64,000 bases of DNA from Bacillus sp. SA1-12 (GCF_000981385.1 NZ_LATZ01000120.1:62001-126000), one strand, 5' to 3'; counted from the first letter of the stretch, positions 18,382-27,025 are shown. Made by a program: numbers and translations. The notes: generated by a model from the sequence alone, not told the origin.

Positions 18382-19458
18382 TTAAGTTTTCCGAATTGTC
18401 CCCGGGGATGTTCCAAAGTATTTTTTAAAAACGCGATAAAAATAAGAAACATCTTCATATCCAACCATTTCGGCGATTGTCTTATATTGTAACGAAGTAG
18501 TCTTGATCAGTTCTTTTGCCTTTTCCATTCGGGTCGTAATAATATACTCAGTCACATTGCAGCCATATCTTTTTTTAAAGACTGTCGTTAAATATTCTTT
18601 GCTGACAAAAAAGGTTTTAGCGATGATTTCAAGTGATAAATTCGGTGACGCAGAATGATCATCAATATAGTCCTTAATATCTTCCAAGTTCATTTTGTTT
18701 TTCTGCTTCCTAATTTCGTCAATTTTACTAATGATTTGTTTGCCGATATTTAATTGGTTTGTAAGCTCATCTTCAATCGTGCGGTTTGAAAGATGCCTTA
18801 ATTGCTCCCAATCTAAACCGATATCCTCCATTCTAAGCTTGTGTTCCTTCAAAGCTTCCTTCAGGAGAAATAAAAATTCATGATGCAAGTGAAAGATAAG
18901 TGATTCATCTTTTTTGTGTGAATCCTTTAATTTGCTAAAAAACCGCTCTATACTATTGGAAAGCTCAGAGGCATTCAATTCCTTTAAGGAAAAAGCAAGT
19001 GTGTGATGAAAGGGTTTAATCAATTCCTCCATTTCAGGATGATTACCTGTGAATAATGGAAAACCTATTTGCTGCTGTTTCCATTTTCTTTTTTCATACA
19101 TAGCCTTTTCTAACGCGTTATTTAGTTCCGTTCCATCGACAGGCTTTGGTAAATATTCAATGACACGTGATTTAATTGCTTGTCTAGTATAAACAAAGTC
19201 TTGATAGCCGCTTAGAACGATGACCGGGATATCTGAGTAATCTCTTTCAAGTACTTCAAGCAGTCCAATTCCATCAATTCCCGGCATCTTCATATCTGTT
19301 ATAATGAAATCAGGTCGTTTGCGTTTAATGGATTCAAGGGCTTCTTCCCCATTTTTTGCTTCCATTAGATGTGTTATGTCCAATGAGTCGAAATCAATTA
19401 ATGCTTTAACAGTTTCTCTGGTCCAGCTTTCATCGTCAACAAGTAATAAAGTATTCAT
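18382..19458 (-). CDS. Two-component response regulator, YesN/AraC type
   Basis: The 358-aa protein has a CheY-like receiver (residues 1-120: acidic pair DD8-9, phospho-acceptor Asp55 in IITDMKMPG, Lys in YLPKPVDG), a linker, and a C-terminal AraC double HTH (from about 260, with YFYRVFKKYFGTSPGTIRK). It is the cognate regulator of the adjacent YesM-type kinase (1-bp gap). The likely targets are the ABC and glycosidase genes immediately downstream. Confidence 0.92.
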   Translation of the reverse strand: MNTLLLVDDESWTRETVKALIDFDSLDITHLMEAKNGEEALESIKRKRPDFIITDMKMPGIDGIGLLEVLERDYSDIPVIVLSGYQDFVYTRQAIKSRVIEYLPKPVDGTELNNALEKAMYEKRKWKQQQIGFPLFTGNHPEMEELIKPFHHTLAFSLKELNASELSNSIERFFSKLKDSHKKDESLIFHLHHEFLFLLKEALKEHKLRMEDIGLDWEQLRHLSNRTIEDELTNQLNIGKQIISKIDEIRKQKNKMNLEDIKDYIDDHSASPNLSLEIIAKTFFVSKEYLTTVFKKRYGCNVTEYIITTRMEKAKELIKTTSLQYKTIAEMVGYEDVSYFYRVFKKYFGTSPGTIRKT

Positions 19459-19459
19459 A

Positions 19460-21220
19460 TCAATTCACATCCCTTTGAATATAAGGCAATCTCAAAATCA
19501 CTCTTGTATACTCAGCTTCCTTACTATATAGTTCAATCCCATATTCGTTTCCGAAATAAAGCTTTAGTCTTGCATCAACATTTTTTAAGCCAATACTTCT
19601 ATTTTGTGTCCCTTCATCGATCAGCAGCTTTCTTCTTATCTCATCTAAAACAAAACTTGACATTCCCACACCATTATCTTCAATGACTATTTCAATTTCA
19701 TCAAATATTTTTTGAATATCAATTTTAATCCTTCCTTTTTCAATTTGTGACTCAAAGCCATGTTTAAATGAGTTTTCAATAATCGGCTGCAGGGATAATA
19801 ATGGAATAACGCCATCATTAACAGCTTCATCAACAAATAAGTGGATCGAAATATTTTCGCCAAATCTAACCTTTTGAATATATAAATAATTCTTCAAATG
19901 GCTAACCTCTTCACGAATAGGAACCAAGTCTCCGCGCTTATTTGTGATATAACGAAACATGTTCGCAAGACGCTGTGTCATTTGATACATGTCTTTAGCC
20001 TGTTTTTTCAAAGCCATCCCGCTGATGACTTGCAGTGTGTTATATAAAAAATGCGGATTAATTTGTGCTTGAAGGGCAAGAAATTGTGCATCGCGATTTT
20101 CCATTTCACGTTTATAATCCTTTTCGATCAATTCCCTGATCCGTTCAATCATTTCTTTATATTTTCTTTGGAGAATCCCTATTTCGTCTGTACGTCTATC
20201 GTTTATTTGAACGTTAAAGTTCGTTTCTTCCACATGTTCCATTGTCTTTGAGAGTGCTACAATTGGTTTGGCAACTTGATTTGAGACGATAATCGATAAT
20301 AAAACCGTTAAGAAAATCGAAATAATAAGAATGACTAAACCAGATTGCCCAATATAAACCGCTCCAACCATCATCATTTCTTTCGGGACCACTTTTAATA
20401 AAATGATTTTTCCGTTCATCATTTCCTGAAAGAAATAATAATTCTTATCCTTCTTCAGGTAATGGCTTTCTTGCGAAGAAATGATTTCGTTGGAGATGTC
20501 TTTGCTGATCTCTCTCTTCATATCGAGCTGATCTGGATTAAAAAGCAAATTCCCATTGTAATCAAGGAGCAATACGGACTCTTCTTCATTACTTTGCAGG
20601 TTTTCGGCTATATGGTCCATAAATGAAAACATAACTTGTATTTCAAGTCTTCCAACCAGCTTTTGGTCCTCAAATCGATAGATATTGCGAGCTAAAGAAA
20701 AACTTTCTGTAGCTGGATCGACATTGAATATAGCGTCCTTCTGATTCTGATTCGATGGTGAGCTTATATCATTGCTTACATAAAAATCGTTCTTTTCTAC
20801 TTTATATAGACGATGATCCTCATAGGAAACAAGTGATACGGATAAAATATCATCACTCCCATTATATAAACCAAATAGTTTATCTTTTAGATAGGACTGT
20901 GTATTAAATGCATTTATCGAGCTTATATTATCAACTGTCGTTATACTTGGCACCAGTTTTTCATCCACAAGAGCTGAAAATAAAAAGTCATTATACCAGT
21001 ACATTTGCTCTTCAATATAACTCTTCGAAAGCTCCATGCGGGAAAGATTGGAGCTAATTTCTGAGGATTCAACGGTTCCCCTTGAAATATGAGTTGAGAT
21101 TAGCATGAAGATTAATAGCGGAACCATCATGACAAGAAGCAGGGTTCCCATTAACTTGTGCTTAATGCTTTCAATTACGTATTTATTAAAATAATGTTTA
21201 ACTCTGCTTCGAAATCTCAT
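19460..21220 (-). CDS. Two-component sensor histidine kinase, YesM type
   Basis: The 586-aa kinase has TM1 at about 22-45, an extracellular Cache-like domain (about 46-285), TM2 at about 288-310, a HAMP domain (VAKPIVALSKTMEHVEE), the His_kinase domain (ALQAQINPHFLYNTLQ with the phosphorylated His) and a HATPase (IIENSFKHG, IEDNGVGM). Such kinases sense extracellular oligosaccharides, often through the cognate binding protein. It heads the regulator/binding protein/permease/glycosidase gene train. Confidence 0.92.
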   Translation of the reverse strand: MRFRSRVKHYFNKYVIESIKHKLMGTLLLVMMVPLLIFMLISTHISRGTVESSEISSNLSRMELSKSYIEEQMYWYNDFLFSALVDEKLVPSITTVDNISSINAFNTQSYLKDKLFGLYNGSDDILSVSLVSYEDHRLYKVEKNDFYVSNDISSPSNQNQKDAIFNVDPATESFSLARNIYRFEDQKLVGRLEIQVMFSFMDHIAENLQSNEEESVLLLDYNGNLLFNPDQLDMKREISKDISNEIISSQESHYLKKDKNYYFFQEMMNGKIILLKVVPKEMMMVGAVYIGQSGLVILIISIFLTVLLSIIVSNQVAKPIVALSKTMEHVEETNFNVQINDRRTDEIGILQRKYKEMIERIRELIEKDYKREMENRDAQFLALQAQINPHFLYNTLQVISGMALKKQAKDMYQMTQRLANMFRYITNKRGDLVPIREEVSHLKNYLYIQKVRFGENISIHLFVDEAVNDGVIPLLSLQPIIENSFKHGFESQIEKGRIKIDIQKIFDEIEIVIEDNGVGMSSFVLDEIRRKLLIDEGTQNRSIGLKNVDARLKLYFGNEYGIELYSKEAEYTRVILRLPYIQRDVN

Positions 21221-21320
21221 GATACTTCCTCCATTTTGGATTTCCCATCTTCTTAAACCGTTTTATTTATAATTTTATTTTACTGATATTTTGATTATTA
21301 TAAATCTTAAAATGCTAGAT

Positions 21321-21376
21321 AAAAAGACTATCTTTAAATAGATGGTTTTGTCTATTTAAAGATAGCCTTTTTTTTG
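21321..21376. terminator. Strong bidirectional terminator
   Basis: AAGACTATCTTTAAATAGA and TCTATTTAAAGATAGCCTTT form a long stem with a short loop and an 8-T run on the plus strand. It separates the kinase gene from the AraC remnant. Confidence 0.75.
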
Positions 21377-21404
21377 ACTTTGTCTCTGTTAACTTGGATG
21401 TTGA

Positions 21405-21492
21405 TTTTTCTACTGGTTTTCGCTTTCCGCGGGAGTCTCACATATCTGTTCCAATCAAATAGTGCCAAAATCAGTAATTTACTTTAACATAA
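21405..21492. repeat. Dispersed intergenic repeat, partial copy A
   Basis: This segment contains CGCTTTCCGCGGGAGTCTCA, then TTCCAATCAA and CTTTAACATA. The same blocks in the same order occur at 22340-22500 and partly at 43250-43345. The core is G+C-richer than its surroundings. It runs into the truncated end of the AraC remnant. Confidence 0.65.
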
Positions 21493-21841
21493 GACTTTGA
21501 ATATACAAATCACTAAGTGTATAAGCAATCTCATGATGGAGGCCGCCTTCCATGGCAGCGCGTGTTGCCAAAGTGATTACGGTAATCCCGAGATTTTTTT
21601 GGTTCCGTAATAGGCTTTTCTTAGACAATACCCCCATTTGCCCGCGATCTGGAATTATTTTAAAAAGCTTTAAAAACTCATCCTTCCTTCCCTCTTTAAT
21701 GCATTGAAAAAGTTTTTTCTCATACATGAAATCGTCCGTACGTAAAGGACAGTATACCGCGTTTCCATTTATATCTGACGCAGTTGTAAATATCTTACAC
21801 AAGGACTCTTGAGCCCTTGCGAACTCCAAGTGCGTACACAT
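21479..21841 (-). pseudogene. AraC-family regulator, central fragment
   Basis: The 120-aa frame resembles the helical linker region of Bacillus AraC regulators (YEKKLFQCIKEGRKDEF, then TLATRAAMEGGLHHEIAYTLSDLYIQ) that normally precedes the HTH domain. It lacks the N-terminal cupin and is cut at the C-terminus, where dispersed repeat copy A begins; the last residues are repeat-encoded. There is no ribosome binding site of note. It is a remnant. Because it and the 11.2-kb N-terminal fragment occur in the wrong order for one split gene, they probably come from two genes or a rearrangement. Confidence 0.65.
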
Positions 21842-21842
21842 A

Positions 21843-21880
21843 AAAGCGGCTAATCTAAAGGATCAGCCGCTGCTTTTACT
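21843..21880 (-). terminator. Terminator after the 54-aa ORF
   Basis: AAAAGCGGCTAATC and GATCAGCCGCTGCTTTT form a stem with flanking A and T runs, 26 bp beyond the stop of the 54-aa protein gene. Confidence 0.65.
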
Positions 21881-21905
21881 ATATGATATTAAGAGCCGGT
21901 AAACA

Positions 21906-22070
21906 TTATTTCGCATGGTCACCTTTTAATAGATTGCTATCTGAAATTGGCAGGGCAATAATCTTCTCGCCAATTTGAACATGGACGGTATCATTAAATA
22001 TAGCCTTAACAATCCCTTTTAAAGAAATAGTTGAATTAACAGCAATTTGTTTTGGAATATCTGTTGCCAT
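21906..22070 (-). CDS. Small hypothetical protein (54 aa)
   Basis: The frame encodes 54 residues starting MATDIPKQIAVNSTISLKG and containing GIVKAIFNDTVHVQIGEKI, a pattern of alternating beta-strands like the small KOW/SH3-type domain of DUF2187 proteins. An AAGGTGTG site precedes the ATG. It lies 25 bp after the DUF2187 gene and before a terminator, so the two form a bicistronic unit. No function is known to me. Confidence 0.6.
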   Translation of the reverse strand: MATDIPKQIAVNSTISLKGIVKAIFNDTVHVQIGEKIIALPISDSNLLKGDHAK

Positions 22071-22095
22071 CTAATTTCACACCTTCCTAGCTAAA

Positions 22096-22293
22096 TTAGT
22101 CTTTAATAATTTGATAGTTTTTGTGAGAAACGACAGTTAATGGTGTTTCAACATTTATTTCTTCTGCATCGGATTTGCTAATCTGTACGATGACACTTTC
22201 ATCTCTTACTTTTACTACTTCACCCAAAATCACCAATCCGTTCCGCTTAAAGCGGACCATCTCTCCTTCTTTAGCTACATTATTTTCCTTCAT
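22096..22293 (-). CDS. DUF2187 (YkvS-like) small protein
   Basis: The 65-aa protein has the YkvS/DUF2187 pattern: VRFKRNGLVILGEVVKVRDESVIVQI, then TPLTVVSHKNYQII at the C-terminus (VVNHKNYKVI in YkvS). It is probably a small beta-barrel of unknown function. The frame opens at 22311, but the ATG at 22293 has GGAG upstream while the first ATG has none. It is followed by the 54-aa ORF. Confidence 0.7.
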   Translation of the reverse strand: MKENNVAKEGEMVRFKRNGLVILGEVVKVRDESVIVQISKSDAEEINVETPLTVVSHKNYQIIKD

Positions 22294-22334
22294 CCTGGCC
22301 TTACACTCCATTTTCTTTTTTCACTTTTAGATTT

Positions 22335-22500
22335 GGTTGTTGATTTCCGTTACATCCATTCGCTTTCCACGGACGGTCTGGGAGCCTTCTCGGAGGGTGC
22401 GCCTGCGGGGTCTCTCTTTGATCCGCTTCTCCCGCAGAAGTCTGGTGTATCCGTTCCAATCAACAAAGTGCAAAAATCACATTGAGCTTTAACATAGCCT
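22335..22500. repeat. Dispersed intergenic repeat, full copy B
   Basis: This is the longest copy in the window (about 165 bp). It contains TTCGCTTTCCACGGACGGTC, CTGCGGGGTCTCTC, CTCCCGCAGAAGTCTGG and TTCCAATCAACAAAGTGC. The CTGCGGG and CCCGCAG arms can pair. It is a non-coding element of the kind scattered in Bacillus genomes. Confidence 0.7.
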
Positions 22501-22580
22501 TCACTTTAAATGAATTTATTCAAAGAATCATTGAATAATAAATCAAGTATTACACCAACTACTAGCTATGTCAATAAATA

Positions 22581-22594
22581 TGAACTCGAGTTCA
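22581..22594. promoter_or_regulatory. Operator palindrome upstream of tetR
   Basis: TGAACTCGAGTTCA is a perfect 14-bp palindrome. Its 3' half overlaps a possible -35 (TTCACG), 16 bp before TATGAT, in front of the TetR gene. It is the natural candidate for autorepression. Confidence 0.6.
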
Positions 22595-22635
22595 CGTTTT
22601 GCTGTTTTATGGTATGATAAGTCCGAGGTGATCCT

Positions 22636-23289
22636 ATGTCTGAGCATGAAGATGAACAGCTAGTTGGAGAATATCCTTACTTGCCAAAACAAAAACGGGC
22701 ACAATTGAAACGACAGGCTTTGCTTGAAAGCGGTCGTGCTCTGTTTATTGAGAAAGGATATGAGCAAACAAACGCAAAAGAAATTGCATTACATGCCGGT
22801 GTTGCAATTGGAACATTTTACAGGTATTTCACTGATAAACGGCAGCTGATGTTGTCGCTTTTAGATGATCAACTGGCAAAGCTGCTTCCTCCTGAACCGA
22901 GCTGGTCAAATGTTAATCCAGAAGCATTTTTTGCCGCACTTTTGGAGCAGCATTACAATCATCTTGAAGTATTAGGTCTGCACCGTGTATTACCTGAATT
23001 GTTATTGAAGGATTCTCAATTAGCTGAGGTGATTTCTGCAGCTAGAAAAAAAATACATGCCAGAATTTATTCAAGCTTGAAAAAGGCTAAAGAAAAAGGA
23101 AAGGTATGGCAAGACCTAGATTTAGAGACCGTTTCATGGTCAATTATGGTGTTATCAGATCAAGTACCAGAAAAGCAAAAGGAAAGCGGCAATCAAACAG
23201 ACTACTATGAACTAGCTAAAGTCATATGCCGGCTAGTATTCCCTCCAGAGGTATTGGAGAAATTAAAAAAGGAAAGTCATGAAGCATAG
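22636..23289 (+). CDS. TetR/AcrR family transcriptional regulator
   Basis: The 217-aa protein carries the TetR HTH at residues 27-73 (ALFIEKGYEQTNAKEIALHAGVAIGTFYRYFTDK) and a helical ligand domain. GAGGTGATCC precedes the ATG. It is monocistronic, with a palindromic operator in its own promoter. No divergent or downstream efflux or lipid gene reveals its ligand. Confidence 0.88.
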   Translation: MSEHEDEQLVGEYPYLPKQKRAQLKRQALLESGRALFIEKGYEQTNAKEIALHAGVAIGTFYRYFTDKRQLMLSLLDDQLAKLLPPEPSWSNVNPEAFFAALLEQHYNHLEVLGLHRVLPELLLKDSQLAEVISAARKKIHARIYSSLKKAKEKGKVWQDLDLETVSWSIMVLSDQVPEKQKESGNQTDYYELAKVICRLVFPPEVLEKLKKESHEA

Positions 23290-23585
23290 TTGAGTAAAAC
23301 ATTTAATAAGCATGTTTTAAAAAGAAGAATTTCTATATAATCATTATTATAACTCATCAGAACTTGTAAAGTCACGACTAAAAATATGAAAAACAGCCTT
23401 TATTGTGCATTCTATCAGCAAAAAGCGTAAAACAATGTGCCCCCCATTGTTTTACGCTTTTTTCATGGTAATCGATGTTAAGTTAGCATATTCGATTGAA
23501 ACTATTTGATTTTCCCCCTCGTCAAATAAAGGAATACAGAAACGTTTAAAGAAATACTTTTTATCGTATATAAAGGGGGATTACT
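23290..23585. other. Intergenic between tetR and LysM gene
   Basis: This holds the terminator at 23420-23464 and the promoter region of the LysM gene. Nothing else was recognised. Confidence 0.4.
23420..23464 (+). terminator. Terminator between tetR and LysM gene
   Basis: AAAAAGCGTAAAACAATG pairs with CATTGTTTTACGCTTTTTT around a GCCCCCC loop, giving a strong stem with a T-tail on the plus strand and A-run on the other. Confidence 0.75.
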
Positions 23586-24527
23586 ATGGAGAGAAAGAAG
23601 TTTCACTTTTTGAAACTTGCCGCCATCACATTAGGGTTTGCTGCAGTATCAGTATTCGGCCATAACCATGCAGCTGCCTCAACGATCTATCAATTGACTA
23701 AAGGAGATACCTTGTACAGTCTTGCAAGCAAAAATGATGTAACTGTTTCCCAATTAATGCAGTTAAATAACCTGACTTCTACAACCATTTATGCCGGCCA
23801 ATTTCTTACTCTTCCTACTACCATCACCATTAAGAAAGACGATACCTTATTTAGTCTTGCTACAAAATACAAGACGAGTGTGTCCCAGCTCAAATCTATA
23901 AATCAGCTATCTTCTAATAAGAGTGATCCAGGTAAGAAACTAGTCATTCCTACAACTGCCATAGTTAAAAATGGCGATACACTTTTTCGGATAGCCAAAA
24001 ATTACGGGCTGACAGTTGATGAGCTTAAATCCATTAATGGATTAACCTCCAATACGATAAAGAGTGGTCAAAAACTCATCGTTGCAAAGTATGGGGGTGT
24101 GACGGCTGCCCCTGGCCGCTATGATGCATCAAGGGTAAGAGTTGGAGTTACTGTAAAAAATGATTTCACCTTTCATGCAGAAGAACCAAGACGATTTATC
24201 GTCCAATACACGAAAAATGATGCTTATTTTTCTAGAATTGAAGTGCTTAATGCTAATGCCAATGTGAATGAGGTTAAGAAAAATTCAAAGGCTTATTTAA
24301 AAGGAAACGAAATAACTGACTTTTCAACCGATCGTATCGCCCATCCATTTTATAAAAATGCTGAATTCTTCTTACATGGCTCAAATACCAAAACACAAAC
24401 AAATATTGTTGTGAAAGAAGTAGATGGAAAATTAATCAGATTTACAATCCATTACTTGAACAAGGAAGAATCTGAGGGAATTATGCCGCATATGATTGAT
24501 ATCTTAAAAACAGTTAAAGTGAGGTAG
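23586..24527 (+). CDS. Secreted protein with three LysM domains
   Basis: The 313-aa protein has a signal peptide (residues 1 to about 31, hydrophobic core LAAITLGFAAVSVFG). Three LysM peptidoglycan-binding repeats follow at about 34-77, 80-123 and 125-168, each with GDTL/DDTL...LAxKxxxxVxxLxxxN. A unique C-terminal domain of about 140 residues has no motif I recognise and no catalytic hydrolase domain is visible. It is probably bound to the cell wall. AAAGGGGGATT precedes the ATG. It converges on the MurNAc-recycling genes. Confidence 0.82.
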   Translation: MERKKFHFLKLAAITLGFAAVSVFGHNHAAASTIYQLTKGDTLYSLASKNDVTVSQLMQLNNLTSTTIYAGQFLTLPTTITIKKDDTLFSLATKYKTSVSQLKSINQLSSNKSDPGKKLVIPTTAIVKNGDTLFRIAKNYGLTVDELKSINGLTSNTIKSGQKLIVAKYGGVTAAPGRYDASRVRVGVTVKNDFTFHAEEPRRFIVQYTKNDAYFSRIEVLNANANVNEVKKNSKAYLKGNEITDFSTDRIAHPFYKNAEFFLHGSNTKTQTNIVVKEVDGKLIRFTIHYLNKEESEGIMPHMIDILKTVKVR

Positions 24528-24540
24528 GTTAATTCCATCA

Positions 24541-24586
24541 TAAAAAAACAGGCTGTCTTGAACCAAAAGGTCAAGACAGCCTTTGC
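24541..24586. terminator. Bidirectional terminator between LysM gene and mupG
   Basis: AGGCTGTCTTGAACC and GGTCAAGACAGCCT form a near-perfect stem with an A-run on one side and a T-rich stretch on the other, between two convergent genes. Confidence 0.75.
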
Positions 24587-24593
24587 ATATACT

Positions 24594-25613
24594 TTAAATA
24601 GTTATCTTCTTAAAAAACACCATTTGCCCTGGCTGTATAAGAGATAACAGCGGCCGATCTTCTTTCATTACCTGTCCAATTACATTGACACGCTCATCAG
24701 CAGGAAGGTCTCTTAAAGCAATTTGCACTTCACCGCGATAACGGCCATAAAGGTCATTGTCCATGGTGATGCTGCCAAACGTTCGCTCAACTGTATTGTC
24801 AGGAACAACCGCTACTTTACTTCTTGTATCCATTAACCGCAGAACATCTCTTGCAAAGTCAGGTCGCGGACGAAATTCCCCTTCTTGGAGCCGTGATGAT
24901 TGAATTCGAAGTGGAATCACTTTGTCCTCATCATATTTTACCAATTGTTCCAACAGCCCCTCTCCAGGATCAGGATCGCCGACATACACATCAGCAATAC
25001 CCCAACGATAAAGCTCAACAGCTGCAACAAATGGATCCAGATAACGATGGCGTTCCAACGTTGGAAGTCCCTCAAACATCGGTCCCCGCTTCTCCCCTCG
25101 ACCAGGCACATACGCATACACTGGAATATGATAGCGATTGAAAAGAGCCGTTTGATTTTGGAAAAACGTTTCATCTAGTCCTGTTTCACAGCGAGGATAA
25201 AAGTTATGCCAAGCAATTAATCGATCCGCATTGATCCCCTTCTCTAATAAGGAAATCAGATCTTTTTCAAGGATAATGCTTGCATTGATCGCAAGCCGAT
25301 ATTGCTTTGAAAGTTTAAGAATTGTTTCATCATCAAAAAAATCATCAAGTCGCAGTCCTACTACACCTAGCGACGATAAGTCCTCTAATGATTGAATTCC
25401 CAGGTGCTTTGGTGTTTTTTTTGATACATCAGCATATACATCGAGCCCGTAATCTCTTGCCACTTCAAGCAATTTTTTGGCTTTGCTTGCAAGATCACCT
25501 GTTTCTTCAGGAATGTGAAGCGAGGTAAATGCCCGCTTCACACCTTTCTTGCCCGCTTCCATTAGCCTCTGTTCAGCCTTTGGATCATTTAAATAAAACG
25601 AGATACCAATCAC
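24594..25613 (-). CDS. mupG: 6-phospho-N-acetylmuramidase (DUF871 family)
   Basis: The 339-aa protein belongs to the former DUF871 family (TIM barrel plus C-terminal cyclophilin-like domain). The characterised member MupG of Staphylococcus aureus cleaves MurNAc-6-phosphate-GlcNAc inside the cell. Family segments visible are GISFYLNDPKAEQ, AFTSLHIPEETGD, WHNFYPRCETGLD and YVPGRGEKRGPMFEGLPTLE. Its start overlaps the murP stop by 4 bp, so transport and cleavage are coupled. B. subtilis lacks mupG in its mur operon and uses exo-acting enzymes instead. Confidence 0.88.
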   Translation of the reverse strand: MIGISFYLNDPKAEQRLMEAGKKGVKRAFTSLHIPEETGDLASKAKKLLEVARDYGLDVYADVSKKTPKHLGIQSLEDLSSLGVVGLRLDDFFDDETILKLSKQYRLAINASIILEKDLISLLEKGINADRLIAWHNFYPRCETGLDETFFQNQTALFNRYHIPVYAYVPGRGEKRGPMFEGLPTLERHRYLDPFVAAVELYRWGIADVYVGDPDPGEGLLEQLVKYDEDKVIPLRIQSSRLQEGEFRPRPDFARDVLRLMDTRSKVAVVPDNTVERTFGSITMDNDLYGRYRGEVQIALRDLPADERVNVIGQVMKEDRPLLSLIQPGQMVFFKKITI

Positions 25614-26971
25614 TCAAATTCACCAGCCATACGATCATTAAATCCGAATACAAACGTAAAGATGAAGCCTGCTGCATAAGCAATAACTAAACCAATCAAA
25701 TATAAAACGATCTGTTGAGCATGAACTAAGAATGTTAACGGTATTCCTGAAACACCAACTGCAACCGTTGCTACATTAAAGTACGCCTGAAATGCACCGC
25801 CGACTCCTGCTCCAAGGCATGCTGTTAAAAAAGGTCTTCCTAGCGGCAACGTTACTCCGAAAATTAGTGGTTCGCCAATTCCAAGGATCCCAGAAGGAAG
25901 AGAACCGCCTATTGCTCGTTTTAAACGTTTTTTCTTCGTCTTCATATAAATGGCAAATGCTGCACCAACTTGACCAGCACCACCCATTGCTAAAATCGGA
26001 AGCAATGGATCATCACCGATAGAGTTAATTAATTCCAAATGAACCGGTGTTAATCCTTGATGTAATCCAGTAACAACAAGCGGCAGGAAGGTTGCTCCTA
26101 ACACAAATCCAGCGACAATTCCTCCCATATCCAATACGGCAAGCAAGCCTTTTGTTAAACCGTCTGAAATAATTCCTCCGATTGGCATAAATACGAGATA
26201 AGTTAAAATACCAGTAATGAGTAAAGCAATTGTTGGTGTAAGAATGATATCAAGTGACTGCGGTACAAACTTGCGCACACGCTTTTCGACCAATGCAATA
26301 AAAATCGCTGCAAATAAAACCCCTATTAAACCGCCGCGGCCAGGCAATAATTCTGTACCAAAAAGACTGATGCCTGCAACAGCAGGATTTATTATTAAGA
26401 TCCCTGCTAATCCTCCAAGCGCTGGTGAACCCCCAAATTCCTTCGCTGCATTTATCCCCACTAGAATTCCGAGATAGGCAAACAGTCCGCCACCGATCGT
26501 TGACAAGATAATCGCAGTTTGTGATTCTGCTGGCAGCCATCCTGCCTGAACAATCGCCTTTGTAATCCCTGTGATTAAACCGGATGCTACTAGAGCCGGG
26601 ATAAGCGGGATAAAGATGCTCGCAATTTTCCGCAATAAAAGCTTAAATGGTGTAGCATTTTTTTCTTTTAGCTCTGATTTTTTCTGAGCGGCACGCTCTT
26701 TTAAATCGATGCCACCTGAATCATCTACTAGCTTGCCAAATTCTTCTGTCACTTTCCCAACCTTACCTGGGCCTAAAATAATTTGTAATGTTTCCTGTTC
26801 AACAAGTCCTAACACACCATCTATTTTTTTAAGTGCTTCTTTATTAACGCTCGTTCCGTCTATTGGTGTTACACGAAGTCGGGTCATGCAATGTGTATAT
26901 GACGCAATGTTTTCGGCCCCGCCAAGCTGTTCAAGTATCTTTTTTGCTAATAATTGATTTTCCCCAGACAT
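25610..26971 (-). CDS. murP: PTS N-acetylmuramic acid transporter, EIIBC component
   Basis: The protein has an N-terminal EIIB domain with the phosphorylated Cys in SYTHCMTRLRVTP (about residue 28) and a C-terminal EIIC membrane domain with about ten helices. It imports and phosphorylates MurNAc or MurNAc-GlcNAc. It has no EIIA domain, so it must borrow EIIA from another PTS, as MurP does. The ATG at 26971 has AAAAGGGGGAT upstream; the frame opens 7 codons earlier. A cre-like sequence lies in the gap before it. Confidence 0.9.
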   Translation of the reverse strand: MSGENQLLAKKILEQLGGAENIASYTHCMTRLRVTPIDGTSVNKEALKKIDGVLGLVEQETLQIILGPGKVGKVTEEFGKLVDDSGGIDLKERAAQKKSELKEKNATPFKLLLRKIASIFIPLIPALVASGLITGITKAIVQAGWLPAESQTAIILSTIGGGLFAYLGILVGINAAKEFGGSPALGGLAGILIINPAVAGISLFGTELLPGRGGLIGVLFAAIFIALVEKRVRKFVPQSLDIILTPTIALLITGILTYLVFMPIGGIISDGLTKGLLAVLDMGGIVAGFVLGATFLPLVVTGLHQGLTPVHLELINSIGDDPLLPILAMGGAGQVGAAFAIYMKTKKKRLKRAIGGSLPSGILGIGEPLIFGVTLPLGRPFLTACLGAGVGGAFQAYFNVATVAVGVSGIPLTFLVHAQQIVLYLIGLVIAYAAGFIFTFVFGFNDRMAGEFE

Positions 26972-27010
26972 TTCAAATCCCCCTTTTTCCATTTCAGCAA
27001 TCCTGCTGTT

Positions 27011-27025
27011 TTGAAAACGCTATTA
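27011..27025 (-). promoter_or_regulatory. cre-like sequence between murR and murP
   Basis: TTGAAAACGCTATTA on the plus strand matches the CcpA consensus except at the penultimate C. An intra-operon roadblock site is possible. Confidence 0.3.

Noticed and set aside
11190..21841. One AraC gene split by insertion of the glycosidase cluster
   Set aside because: On the minus strand the N-terminal fragment lies downstream of the central fragment, the wrong order for a simple insertion.
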